In this document: positions 56,865-64,000 of the stretch, piece by piece
Layout: the number at the start of each line of letters is the position of its first letter
Numbering within the stretch: position 1 is the first letter of the stretch
Source of the DNA: Salibaculum sp035270045
GTDB taxonomy: Bacteria > Pseudomonadota > Alphaproteobacteria > Rhodobacterales > Rhodobacteraceae
Length of the DNA stretch: 64,000 nt
Reading direction: 5' to 3'
Assembly (NCBI RefSeq): GCF_035270045.1
Contig: NZ_DATFIP010000059.1
Coordinates: 74,712 to 138,711, forward strand
Program-made: the position numbers and the translations under genes
The notes under the pieces: generated by a model
Database searches by the model: none
Told to the model about the DNA's origin: nothing
What the model saw: only the letters and a program-made list of their open reading frames with translations

Positions 56865-58148
56865 TCAGGCCGCCCGTGCGCCGCGGCGACGGCCGCGCCC
56901 GGCACCGCCGGAACGATTGCCGCCACCCCCGGATGCCTTGTTGCCAGCTGCACCCGGGTTACCGCCACCCGGACCGCCGCGACGGCGTCCGCCACCGCGT
57001 TTGGACTGCGGCTCTTCCACCTGCCATGGACGGCCCGAGGCCACGGGGATATCGGCCTTCATCGCCTTCTGGATCGCGCGCAGCTCGCCCATTTCATCGG
57101 GTGCGCAGAAGGCGATGGCCATGCCATCGGCCCCGGCCCTCGCGGTGCGACCGATGCGATGGACATAGTTCTCGGGCACATTGGGCAAGTCGAAGTTGTA
57201 GATGTGCTTGACCTCGGGAATGTCCAGCCCGCGCGCGGCCACGTCGGTGGCGACCAGCACCTTGACCTCGCCGGCCTTGAAGGCCTTGAGGGCCCGGTCG
57301 CGCTGGCCCTGGCTCTTGTTGCCGTGGATCGAGGCGGCGGCGAATCCCTCCTTCTCCAGCTTTCGGTAGAGTTTCTCCGAGCCATGCTTGGTGCGGCCGA
57401 ACACGATGGCGCGTTCCTCGCGGTGGTCCTCCAGAAGCTCGACCAGAAGGTCGGGCTTTTCCGCCTTGGCGATGAAATGGACCGTCTGGGCGATCTTGTC
57501 AGCCGCCTTGCCTGGCGGGCTGACCTGCACCCGGATCGGGTTGGACAGGTAGGTGTCGGCCAGTTCGGACATCTGCTTGGGCATGGTGGCCGAGAACAGC
57601 ATGGTCTGGCGGTCGGCCGGCAGCAGCGGTGCGATCTTGCGCAGCGCATGGATGAAGCCCATGTCCAGCATCTGGTCGGCCTCGTCCAGCACGAGGTATT
57701 GCGTCTCGTCCAGCCGCACCGCGCCACGGTCCAGCAGGTCGATCAACCGGCCCGGCGTGGCCACGAGCAGGGCACAGCCCTTTTCCAGCCGCCGCATCTG
57801 CCCGGTGATCCCGGCCCCGCCCACGACCAGAACGGTCTTGAGATGGGTGCCCTCGGTATAGGCGGTCAAGTTATCGGCGATCTGCTTGGCCAACTCGCGC
57901 GTCGGGGCCAGGATCAGGCCCCGGGCCGTCTTGGGCGCCGCCTTGCCCTGCGATTTCAGCAGAGCGTCGATCATCGGCAGCCCGAAGGCCGCGGTCTTGC
58001 CGGTGCCGGTCTGGGCCAGCCCCATGACATCGCGTCCGTTCATGGCGTGCGGAATGGCCTGCGCCTGGATCGGCGTCGGCTCGGAGATGCCCTGGTCGGC
58101 CAGGGCCTTGGTGAGGCGGGGCGCAAGGCCCAGCATGTCGAAATCCAT
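56865..58148 (-). CDS. DEAD-box RNA helicase with Arg/Gly-rich tail
   Basis: A 427-residue RhlE/DbpA-type helicase. Motifs in order: Q motif PTPIQAQAIPHAM, I AQTGTGKT, Ia PTRELA, II LDEAD, III SATMP, V ATDVAARGLD and VI HRIGRTAR. The last 45 residues are an unstructured RGG-type tail (RGGGRRRGGPGGG and repeats) expected to bind RNA. ATG 58148 fits the family N-terminus (DFDMLGLAPRLTKALADQG); an upstream ATG at 58172 has weaker support. Such helicases often respond to cold. Confidence 0.95.
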   Translation of the reverse strand: MDFDMLGLAPRLTKALADQGISEPTPIQAQAIPHAMNGRDVMGLAQTGTGKTAAFGLPMIDALLKSQGKAAPKTARGLILAPTRELAKQIADNLTAYTEGTHLKTVLVVGGAGITGQMRRLEKGCALLVATPGRLIDLLDRGAVRLDETQYLVLDEADQMLDMGFIHALRKIAPLLPADRQTMLFSATMPKQMSELADTYLSNPIRVQVSPPGKAADKIAQTVHFIAKAEKPDLLVELLEDHREERAIVFGRTKHGSEKLYRKLEKEGFAAASIHGNKSQGQRDRALKAFKAGEVKVLVATDVAARGLDIPEVKHIYNFDLPNVPENYVHRIGRTARAGADGMAIAFCAPDEMGELRAIQKAMKADIPVASGRPWQVEEPQSKRGGGRRRGGPGGGNPGAAGNKASGGGGNRSGGAGRGRRRGARAA

Positions 58149-58459
58149 GTCGTATCTTTCTGCGCGGGCCATCGCGGACCGCACGGCAAACCGTCCGCAT
58201 TGACGCGGGCCGGCCGTAGGGTTGCGCCATTGACCTCGCGCCCGGGCATCATTGCCCGCGTGCCGGTCCGGCGCGGCACCCCTGCGTGATGGTGGGAACC
58301 TGTTCGAAAGATGCCGGTCTTGCGCCTTGCCCCAAGCCAGTCGGGGCCGCGCCCTGCTCACGCGGCAGCGGCATCGGTCGGGGACGGTATGGCCCGTTCC
58401 ACCGCGCAAGTCAACGGCGGCAAATGGCTTTCACCGATACAGCCTCGAATGCGGGTGGT
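58149..58459. other. 311-base region without a gene
   Basis: This stretch lies upstream of the helicase gene and downstream of the membrane protein gene, both on the minus strand. I find no plausible coding frame. It contains one short hairpin, CGGGCA (58243-58248) with TGCCCG (58253-58258), and would hold the helicase promoter and 5' leader; no clear promoter hexamers stand out. Confidence 0.5.
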
Positions 58460-59125
58460 CTATGCCGGCCTGTTCGCGCCCCGAAAGAGCACGCCGCCAA
58501 CCCAGAAGAACCAGACGATATAGCCAAGCCCGAAAACCGCGCCGACCGTTTCCGACAGGATCGGCAAAGCCGTCAGTAGACCGGCAACGCCGATAACCAG
58601 GCCGAACCAGCACAGCAGGCGCGGAAGTGTCGCCGTCGCCAACCCGGTAAGCGCCAGGACCAGCGCCCAAGCGCCTCCGGCGATTTCATTGCCGCCCCCC
58701 AGTCCGTTCTCGATCAATTCGACGACGCGCCAAAGCGGCATGGCTCCGGCATCGCCGGCATCCACGAGCGGCAGGACGCGCGACAGCCCGACATTCATCA
58801 CCATCCCCGCGCCCAGAACCAGCGTCGACCACATGAGCCCGAAGGCCAGGGTCAGCCGGCCCAGTCCGGGGGACGCGCGCCCGATCCTTTCGGCCAGCGC
58901 CGCGGCCAGGGCCGCAAGGAACAACGCGTTGACGATGTAGATGACGAAATACCAGAGCGTCACCCCCGTGCGGTTCGCGGCAATCGCGGCAAGTGTCTCG
59001 GCGGCCTCGCCCCCGCCGGGTTCGAAGCCACCCGGAACGAGGACTGCCAGAAGGAAGGCGAAACCGAACACGTAGGTGGCACCGCATATGATGGCGGCCA
59101 CCGCGCCGATACGATCGATTGTCAT
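58460..59125 (-). CDS. DUF4386-like integral membrane protein
   Basis: A 221-residue protein with six predicted helices. The N-terminal RIGAVAAIICGATYVFGFAFL, then GVTLWYFVIYIVNALFLAALA, LGLGRLTLAFGLMWSTLVLGAGMVMN and the C-terminal VFGLGYIVWFFWVGGVLF fit the DUF4386 type of membrane protein. No functional residue stands out. ATG 59125 lies 194 bases from the divergent mipZ gene. Confidence 0.65.
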   Translation of the reverse strand: MTIDRIGAVAAIICGATYVFGFAFLLAVLVPGGFEPGGGEAAETLAAIAANRTGVTLWYFVIYIVNALFLAALAAALAERIGRASPGLGRLTLAFGLMWSTLVLGAGMVMNVGLSRVLPLVDAGDAGAMPLWRVVELIENGLGGGNEIAGGAWALVLALTGLATATLPRLLCWFGLVIGVAGLLTALPILSETVGAVFGLGYIVWFFWVGGVLFRGANRPA

Positions 59126-59319
59126 GACATCCTCCCCAAGACCCCCACAGGTCAACGGACCCTTATACTCCGGGCGGACCCGATCGCGCCACCTGTATTG
59201 CGCCGGCACACGCATCCCTCGAAGCAGGAAGACTGACATATCCTTTTCCTTGCGCGGATGCGCGCCTATGATTACGGCAGCGATCCGGGGCAACCGGGGC
59301 AGGAACAAGGGACCGGGCA

Positions 59320-60129
59320 GTGGCACATATCATCGTTGTCGGGAACGAGAAGGGCGGCGCAGGCAAATCCACCGTATCCATGCACGTGGCCGCGGCGCTG
59401 TCTCGCATGGGCCACAAGGTTGGCGTGCTGGACCTGGACCTGCGCCAGAAGACCCTCGGTCGTTACATCGAGAACCGCCGCGGCTTCATGGCCGCGCAAG
59501 ACCTCGCCCTGCCGACGCCGATCTGGCATGAACTGCCGGAGATCGATCCCGAGGCGCTGGACGAGGGCGAGAACATTTTCGATCACCGCCTTTCGATGGC
59601 CGTGGCCGGGCTGGAACCCGACAGCGACTTCATCCTGATCGATTGCCCCGGCAGCCATACGCGGCTGAGCCAGGTGGCGCATTCGCTGGCCGACACGCTG
59701 ATCACCCCGCTCAACGACAGTTTCATTGATTTCGACCTGCTGGCGCAGATCGACGCGGATGGCGAAACGATCAAGGGGCCGTCGGTGTATTCCTCCATGG
59801 TCTGGAACGCGCGGCAATTGCGCGCGCAGGCCGGCTTCGACCCGATCGACTGGGTTGTCGTGCGCAATCGGCTGGGCGCACAGAACATGGTCAACAAGCA
59901 AAAGATGGAAAAGGCGATCGACAAGCTGAGCAAGCGGATCGGCTTTCGCCCCGCACCGGGCTTCAACGAACGGGTGATATTCCGGGAGCTGTTCCCGCGC
60001 GGGCTGACCCTGCTCGATCTCCGCGATGTCGGGGTGAAGAACCTGAACATCTCGAACCTGGCCGCGCGGCAGGAGTTGCGCGACCTGATGAAGGCGCTGC
60101 ACCTTCCCGGCGTGTCGGTGGATTTCTGA
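59320..60129 (+). CDS. mipZ: division-plane positioning ATPase MipZ
   Basis: A 269-residue ParA/MinD-type ATPase. Deviant Walker A is NEKGGAGKST (9-18), followed by LDLDLRQKTLGRYIENR and Walker B FILIDCPGSHT. The region DSFIDFDLLAQIDADG and RNRLGAQNMVNKQKM is diagnostic of MipZ, which forms a polar gradient and inhibits FtsZ assembly away from midcell in alphaproteobacteria. It starts at GTG 59320 with AAGGGA upstream. Confidence 0.95.
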   Translation: MAHIIVVGNEKGGAGKSTVSMHVAAALSRMGHKVGVLDLDLRQKTLGRYIENRRGFMAAQDLALPTPIWHELPEIDPEALDEGENIFDHRLSMAVAGLEPDSDFILIDCPGSHTRLSQVAHSLADTLITPLNDSFIDFDLLAQIDADGETIKGPSVYSSMVWNARQLRAQAGFDPIDWVVVRNRLGAQNMVNKQKMEKAIDKLSKRIGFRPAPGFNERVIFRELFPRGLTLLDLRDVGVKNLNISNLAARQELRDLMKALHLPGVSVDF

Positions 60130-60435
60130 GGGTTTACGAACCCGATGCCGGATTGGTCGTTTCCGGCAGGGGTTGCGTCGCTTGCGAGATTGCAAAAAGT
60201 TCAAATCAAAACGCCCCGCGCCGAACAGGGTTGAAATCCGCCGACCGTTCCACTACTTCCCCGGCCATGGCCAATGACCATGACATGCCACGGCATCCGG
60301 ATTTCTGACAACAGGGCGCATATGACCCGTCGTTGTATCGAGATCCCGGAGCTTTCCGATGCAGAGCCCAGTGGTTTGCACCCTTTCGCCGCGCGAAAGG
60401 ACGGAAGAGGCGTGAAGAAAAGAAAGGACTGACCC
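60130..60435. other. intergenic leader region before the glycine betaine transporter
   Basis: 306 bases with structure but no convincing gene. Hairpins: GGGTT/AACCC at 60130-60143 and TGCCGGA/TCCGGCA at 60146-60168, just after mipZ, and CCTTTCGC (60382-60389) with GCGAAAGG (60393-60400) close to the binding-protein start. The first pair may end mipZ transcription. The last may modulate or stabilise the leader of the transporter operon. Promoter hexamers could not be assigned with confidence. Confidence 0.5.
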
Positions 60436-61413
60436 ATGAAGAAACTACCACTTATCCTGGCCGCCGGCGCCTTTGCCGCCCCCATGGCCGCACAGGCGCA
60501 ATCCGGCGAGTGTGGCGAGGTGTCGATCACCGAAATGAACTGGGCGTCGGCCCAGGTCGTGACCAGCGTCGCCTCGTTCATCATGGAACAGGGCTATGGA
60601 TGCGACGTCAGCGTCGTCTCCTCGGACACCATTCCGGCCGTCACCTCGGTCGCCGAGAACGGCGAGCCCGACATCGTGACCGAGCTCTGGCTGAACTCGA
60701 CCGGCGACACCTACAACGAGCTGCGCGACTCCGGCAAAGTTGTCGAGGCCGCGCCCGTGCTTGATCCCGGCGGTGTCGAGGGCTGGTGGATTCCCACCTA
60801 CCTGGCCGAGGAGCATCCGGAACTGACCACCATCGAGGGCATCCTCGCGAACCCCGAACTGGCCGGCGGCCGCTTCTACAACTGTCCCGAGGGCTGGGGC
60901 TGCCGCGTGGTCAGCGACAACCTCTCCGCCGCGCTCGACCTCGAAGGCAACGGCATCGAGGTTTTCAACTCGGGCTCGGGCCAGGTGCTGGCCACCTCGA
61001 TGGCGGACGCGGTCCTCAACGAGGATCCCTGGTTCGGCTACTACTGGGGCCCGACCGTTCCGCTTGGCAAGTATGACATGACCAAGGTGGACCTGGGCGA
61101 GGTCAACGACGAGATCCACGCCGGGAACCAGAACGCCGATAACGAAAACCCCGGCGTGTCCGACTTTCCGGCGGCCCCGATCGTGACCGCCACCACCAGC
61201 ACCTTCCAGGAAACCAACCCGGAAGTGTTCGAGTTCCTGCAGAACATGACGTTCAAGACGTCGGACATGAGCGGCGTGCTGGCATGGAAAGACGAGAACA
61301 ACGCCTCCGCAGACGAGGCGGCGGTCTACTACCTGACCAACTTCCAGGACGAATGGACCGGTTGGCTGAGCGACGATGCGCGCAGCAACCTCACGGCGCT
61401 CCTGGACCAGTAA
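60436..61413 (+). CDS. ABC transporter substrate-binding protein, glycine betaine/choline type (OpuAC)
   Basis: A 325-residue periplasmic protein with a signal peptide (cleavage near AQA-QSGE, residue 22). The mature part is the OpuAC fold: VSITEMNWASAQVVTSVASFIME, SDTIPAVTSVAENGEPDIVTELWLN, and aromatic residues (WGYYWGP-type FGYYWGP, EGWWIP) that suit a quaternary-amine aromatic box. Permease and ATPase genes follow. A terminator-like hairpin separates it from them, so more binding protein than permease would be made. Substrate likely glycine betaine, proline betaine or choline. Confidence 0.92.
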   Translation: MKKLPLILAAGAFAAPMAAQAQSGECGEVSITEMNWASAQVVTSVASFIMEQGYGCDVSVVSSDTIPAVTSVAENGEPDIVTELWLNSTGDTYNELRDSGKVVEAAPVLDPGGVEGWWIPTYLAEEHPELTTIEGILANPELAGGRFYNCPEGWGCRVVSDNLSAALDLEGNGIEVFNSGSGQVLATSMADAVLNEDPWFGYYWGPTVPLGKYDMTKVDLGEVNDEIHAGNQNADNENPGVSDFPAAPIVTATTSTFQETNPEVFEFLQNMTFKTSDMSGVLAWKDENNASADEAAVYYLTNFQDEWTGWLSDDARSNLTALLDQ

Positions 61414-61429
61414 CGCGCTTGTGAACTCT

Positions 61430-61463
61430 GACGGGGCCGGTCTAACATCGGCCCCGTCTTTTT
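61430..61463 (+). terminator. terminator-like hairpin inside the transporter operon
   Basis: GACGGGGCCG (61430-61439) pairs with CGGCCCCGTC (61449-61458), followed by five T. It lies 17 bases after the binding-protein stop and 49 bases before the permease ATG, where partial termination would lower permease expression. Confidence 0.88.
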
Positions 61464-61511
61464 ATGCGCTGGGTGGGCACGGGCCGCCGGGGCACTGATG
61501 GGGATGAAGAT

Positions 61512-62546
61512 ATGGCAACTTATGATTTCGTTTTCCGGGCCCTTGGGCTCGAAGAATGGTGCGAGGCCGACGGCGGCGCCGCCGCGCCGATGTCGATGGA
61601 AGCGCTGGTCGCGCAAAACTCGGGCGAAGAGGCATCGACCTCGATCTGGGAACTGCCGTTCCCGTCGATGGACGCCCTCAACGAGGCCTGCGGGGCGTTT
61701 CCGCAATCGCGCAACGTGACCCTGGGGCTCGAGAACGGGTTCCTTGCGGTCAAGGATTCCATCAGCGTGGTGCTGGACCCGATCACGCAACCGCTGTCCT
61801 GGATGCTGGAGGGCGCACTCTACGCCATCCTGAACACGCCGTGGTGGATCGTCATCCCCCTGCTTCTGGCCATTGTCTGGTTCGTCTCCAAGTCCTGGCG
61901 CCTGCTGGCCTTCGTGGCGCTGAGCATCGGTGGCCTGGCCTTCATCGATTACTACAGCTATGCGATGCAGACGCTCGCGATCATCCTCGTATGCGCCTTC
62001 CTGTGCGTACTTCTCGGGGTGCCCATAGGCATCGCCATGTCGCGGTCCGACAAGATGCGGGCGGGGACGATCCCGATCCTGGACATGCTTCAGACACTGC
62101 CACCCTTCGTCTACCTGATCCCGCTCATCTTCCTGTTCTCGGTGACCGAGCCGAAACTCTACGGCATCGCGATCATCCTGTATGCCATCGTGCCGGTGAT
62201 CCGCCTGACCGACCTCGGGATCCGCATGGTCGACGAATCGGTGATCGAGGCCGCCGAAGCCTTCGGCATGACGGATCGGCAGAAACTCTACGGGGTGCAG
62301 ATCCCGCTGGCGCTGCCGAACATCATGGCCGGTGTGAACCAGACCATCATGATGAGCCTTGCAATGGTCGTGATCGCCTCGCTGGTCTCGGCGCCCGGTC
62401 TCGGCGTGCTCGTGCTCCGCGGTATCAACAACCTGGAACTGGGCGTCGGCCTTGTCTCGGGCCTGGGCATCGTGCTTCTGGCGGTCATGCTTGACCGCAC
62501 GACGAAAGCCGCCCTCGACCGCATCAACGCTGCGCAGAAAGGCTGA
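61512..62546 (+). CDS. glycine betaine ABC transporter permease (ProW-like)
   Basis: A 344-residue permease with about seven helices. After a hydrophilic N-terminal region of about 90 residues come the membrane segments and the EAA loop (VIEAAEAFGMTDRQKLYGVQIPLALPNIMAGVNQTIMMSLAMVVIASLV), the ATPase contact. Residues resemble ProW. ATG 61512 is the plausible start, with GGGGATGAAG upstream. It pairs with the binding protein and the ATPase. Confidence 0.93.
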   Translation: MATYDFVFRALGLEEWCEADGGAAAPMSMEALVAQNSGEEASTSIWELPFPSMDALNEACGAFPQSRNVTLGLENGFLAVKDSISVVLDPITQPLSWMLEGALYAILNTPWWIVIPLLLAIVWFVSKSWRLLAFVALSIGGLAFIDYYSYAMQTLAIILVCAFLCVLLGVPIGIAMSRSDKMRAGTIPILDMLQTLPPFVYLIPLIFLFSVTEPKLYGIAIILYAIVPVIRLTDLGIRMVDESVIEAAEAFGMTDRQKLYGVQIPLALPNIMAGVNQTIMMSLAMVVIASLVSAPGLGVLVLRGINNLELGVGLVSGLGIVLLAVMLDRTTKAALDRINAAQKG

Positions 62547-62549
62547 CCC

Positions 62550-63620
62550 ATGAGTGCATCGGAAAAGAAAACCAAGATCGCGATCCGTCATCTGTACAAG
62601 ATCTTCGGGGCCGACCCCGCCAGCGTGCTGGACGCGGTCAAGGCCGGCATGGGCAAAGAGGAACTGCTGGACACGCACCGTCATGTGCTGGGCCTCAACA
62701 ACATCAATGTCGACATCAAGGAAGGCGACATAACGGTGATGATGGGGCTGTCCGGGTCGGGCAAGTCGACCCTGATCCGCCACCTCAACCGGCTGATCGA
62801 ACCAACTGCGGGCGAGGTTGAACTCGACGGCGTTGATGTTGTCGGCGTGAACGAGAAGGAACTGCGCCGTCTGCGCCGCGAAGAGATGTCGATGGTGTTT
62901 CAACACTTCGCGCTGCTGCCGCACCGCACGGTGCTCGAAAACGCCGGCATGGCGCTGGACGTGCGCGGCGTGCCCCGGTCGGAATATGAAAGCGAAGCCC
63001 ACAAGTGGCTGGACCGTGTCGGGCTGCAGGGGGTGGGAGACCAGTTCCCGCACCAGCTGTCGGGCGGCATGCAACAGCGTGTGGGCATCGCCCGGGCGCT
63101 GACCTCGAACTCGCCCGTGATGCTCATGGACGAAGCCTTCTCGGCCCTCGACCCGCTGATCCGGACCGACATGCAGGACCTGTTGCTGGAACTCCAGGCC
63201 GAATTGAAAAAGACCGTGGTTTTCATCAGCCACGACCTGGACGAGGCGCTCAAGCTCGCCGACCACCTGGTGATCCTCAAGGATGGCTACGTCGTCCAGC
63301 AGGGCGAGCCTCAGGATATCCTCATGCGGCCGAACGATCCCTACATCGTGGACTTCATTTCCGACATCAACCGCGCCCGCGTGCTCCGCGTGCGCTCGGT
63401 GATGGAAGAAACGGATCACCGTCCCGACACCGTGGCAGGCGAAGTCGACTGGGACGACAACCTGGAATCCGTGATCGCCCGGTCCGAGGGTCAGACGGAC
63501 CTGACCTATTGCGTGATGCGCGACGGCAAGCAGGTCGGGGTGCTGAAGATGACCAACCTGGTCAAGGCACTGGTGCCCACCGCGGCGGCCGAAGACGGGC
63601 TGCGGTCGGGCGCAGCCTGA
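62550..63620 (+). CDS. glycine betaine ABC transporter ATP-binding protein (ProV-like)
   Basis: A 356-residue ATPase, four bases after the permease. Walker A is GLSGSGKST (about 67-75), signature LSGGMQQR (about 167-174), Walker B VMLMDEAFSALDP, and H-loop FISHDLDEAL. It has the N-terminal ProV extension (IRHLYKIFG...) and a shorter C-terminal regulatory part (about 280-356) where ProV usually carries CBS domains. Powers uptake of a compatible solute. A strong terminator follows. Confidence 0.95.
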   Translation: MSASEKKTKIAIRHLYKIFGADPASVLDAVKAGMGKEELLDTHRHVLGLNNINVDIKEGDITVMMGLSGSGKSTLIRHLNRLIEPTAGEVELDGVDVVGVNEKELRRLRREEMSMVFQHFALLPHRTVLENAGMALDVRGVPRSEYESEAHKWLDRVGLQGVGDQFPHQLSGGMQQRVGIARALTSNSPVMLMDEAFSALDPLIRTDMQDLLLELQAELKKTVVFISHDLDEALKLADHLVILKDGYVVQQGEPQDILMRPNDPYIVDFISDINRARVLRVRSVMEETDHRPDTVAGEVDWDDNLESVIARSEGQTDLTYCVMRDGKQVGVLKMTNLVKALVPTAAAEDGLRSGAA

Positions 63621-63646
63621 CCGAACCTCGAAACCAGACGCAAGAC

Positions 63647-63678
63647 AGCCCGGCGAGCAGGACTCGCCGGGCTTTTTT
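63647..63678 (+). terminator. rho-independent terminator of the betaine transporter operon
   Basis: AGCCCGGCGAG (63647-63657) pairs with CTCGCCGGGCT (63663-63673) around a 5-base loop and continues into six T residues. It ends the plus-strand operon before the convergent minus-strand gene. Beyond it, 63679-63887 shows no gene. Confidence 0.93.
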
Positions 63679-63887
63679 CATCCTTTTCTTGGGCTCTGGG
63701 GGCCACCAGCCACCGAGGTCTCCTCCATGGCCCACCAGGGGCCGCCACCACATGGGGATGGAGCATGCGCGAACGAGGCACACCGAAACGCAGATCAGCC
63801 ATTGCCCTGAAATACCCGTCGCAGACGGTTGCAAAGAGGGCATCGTTGCACGCCGGCGAACCGGTGCGGGACGTTTCGCGCGGTGCT

Positions 63888-64000
63888 TTAGTGGCCGAGG
63901 ATCTGGCTCAGGAACAGCCTCGTGCGGTCGCTCTGCGGGTTGTTGAAGAACTCCTCGGGCTCGTTCTGTTCCACGATCTGGCCCTGGTCCATGAAGATGA
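63888..64000 (-). CDS. amino-acid ABC transporter ATP-binding protein, C-terminal end
   Basis: The last 36 codons plus stop of a minus-strand gene that runs off the window. The translation contains IFMDQGQIVEQNEPEEFF and ends in RTRLFLSQILGH, the usual C-terminus of GlnQ/AapP/BztD-type ATPases of polar or general L-amino-acid uptake. The nucleotide-binding motifs lie outside. Confidence in the family is good despite the short stretch. Confidence 0.8.
   Translation of the reverse strand, partial: IFMDQGQIVEQNEPEEFFNNPQSDRTRLFLSQILGH

Noticed and set aside
60322..60432. A 36-codon plus-strand open frame ending just before the binding-protein ATG, possible leader peptide
   Set aside because: No ribosome binding site and no codon or regulatory pattern such as repeated amino acids; kept only as part of the leader region.
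61329..63419. A very long minus-strand open frame (about 700 codons) opposite the betaine transporter permease and ATPase
   Set aside because: It is rich in His, Gln and Asp, as expected from the complement of GC-rich codons, and lies opposite genes with full family signatures.
1..64000. tRNA, rRNA, CRISPR array, phage or transposon genes
   Set aside because: I looked in every intergenic gap and saw no cloverleaf, repeat-spacer array, integrase or transposase motif.

Overview
The window is GC-rich, densely coded DNA from an alphaproteobacterial chromosome, most likely a marine Rhodobacteraceae (Roseobacter-type) species. The pointers are an F0-only ATP synthase cluster with separate b and b' subunits and an AtpI-like protein, a MipZ-type division ATPase, the ffh-GNAT-chorismate mutase-rpsP-rimM-trmD-rplS-rpmE block, an ALDH16-type double aldehyde dehydrogenase next to deoC, several families of unknown function typical of Rhodobacterales (DUF1523, DUF1285, DUF4159, DUF5928), and glycine betaine and amino-acid ABC transporters. 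I see no prophage, insertion sequence, CRISPR array, rRNA or tRNA.

Layout. 1-5.7 kb: amino-sugar catabolism (end of a BadF-type sugar kinase, GntR/UTRA regulator, nagA, nagB, a second GntR/UTRA paralogue with its own candidate operator), then a uronate dehydrogenase-like enzyme and an AraC regulator. 5.8-9.3 kb: deoC, a small low-GC winged-helix-like protein and ALDH16, linked by short gaps or overlaps. 9.3-18.5 kb: mixed housekeeping and catabolic genes (DUF1523, small membrane proteins, L,D-transpeptidase, creatinase, DUF418, P1 peptidase, gabD, a hydroxypyruvate isomerase-like protein, DUF1285) with two copies of a hairpin-rich intergenic repeat. 18.5-25.3 kb: a tightly coupled MoxR / DUF58 / DUF4159 / amidotransferase-like membrane operon of unknown function. 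26.9-30.8 kb: glycolate oxidase glcDEF. 31-39.9 kb: secreted protease, Hsp20 small heat-shock protein behind a sigma32-like promoter, UspA, polA, a zinc-finger protein, an orphan ABC ATPase, and a surface-glycan pair (GT14-like glycosyltransferase with HIT, divergent from a sulfotransferase). 39.9-44.9 kb: adenosine kinase-like PfkB, nth, a truncated Ada, an OmpA lipoprotein, a GlcC-like GntR/FCD regulator and a quinone-reductase-like flavoprotein. 45-47.5 kb: F0 ATP synthase. 47.7-50 kb: ArsR and LysR regulators, acylphosphatase, one decayed-looking reading frame. 50-56 kb: ffh through rpmE, interrupted by a sulfotransferase-like gene. 56-60.1 kb: diguanylate cyclase, DEAD-box helicase, membrane protein, mipZ. 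60.4-63.6 kb: glycine betaine/choline-type ABC transporter (binding protein, permease, ATPase). The last bases hold the end of an amino-acid ABC transporter ATPase on the minus strand.

The most useful new link is regulatory: the promoters of glcD (26856-26876) and of the GlcC-like regulator 16 kb away (43363-43383) both carry a 21-bp dyad of the form TTGGT-N11-ACCAA, which suggests the regulator controls itself and the glycolate oxidase operon. Other points worth a second look are the low-GC small gene inside the deo/ALDH operon, the overlapping dyads covering the start codon of the second GntR gene, the MoxR-type membrane operon, and the sulfotransferase inside the ribosomal operon. I did not find a convincing new defence or mobile system.
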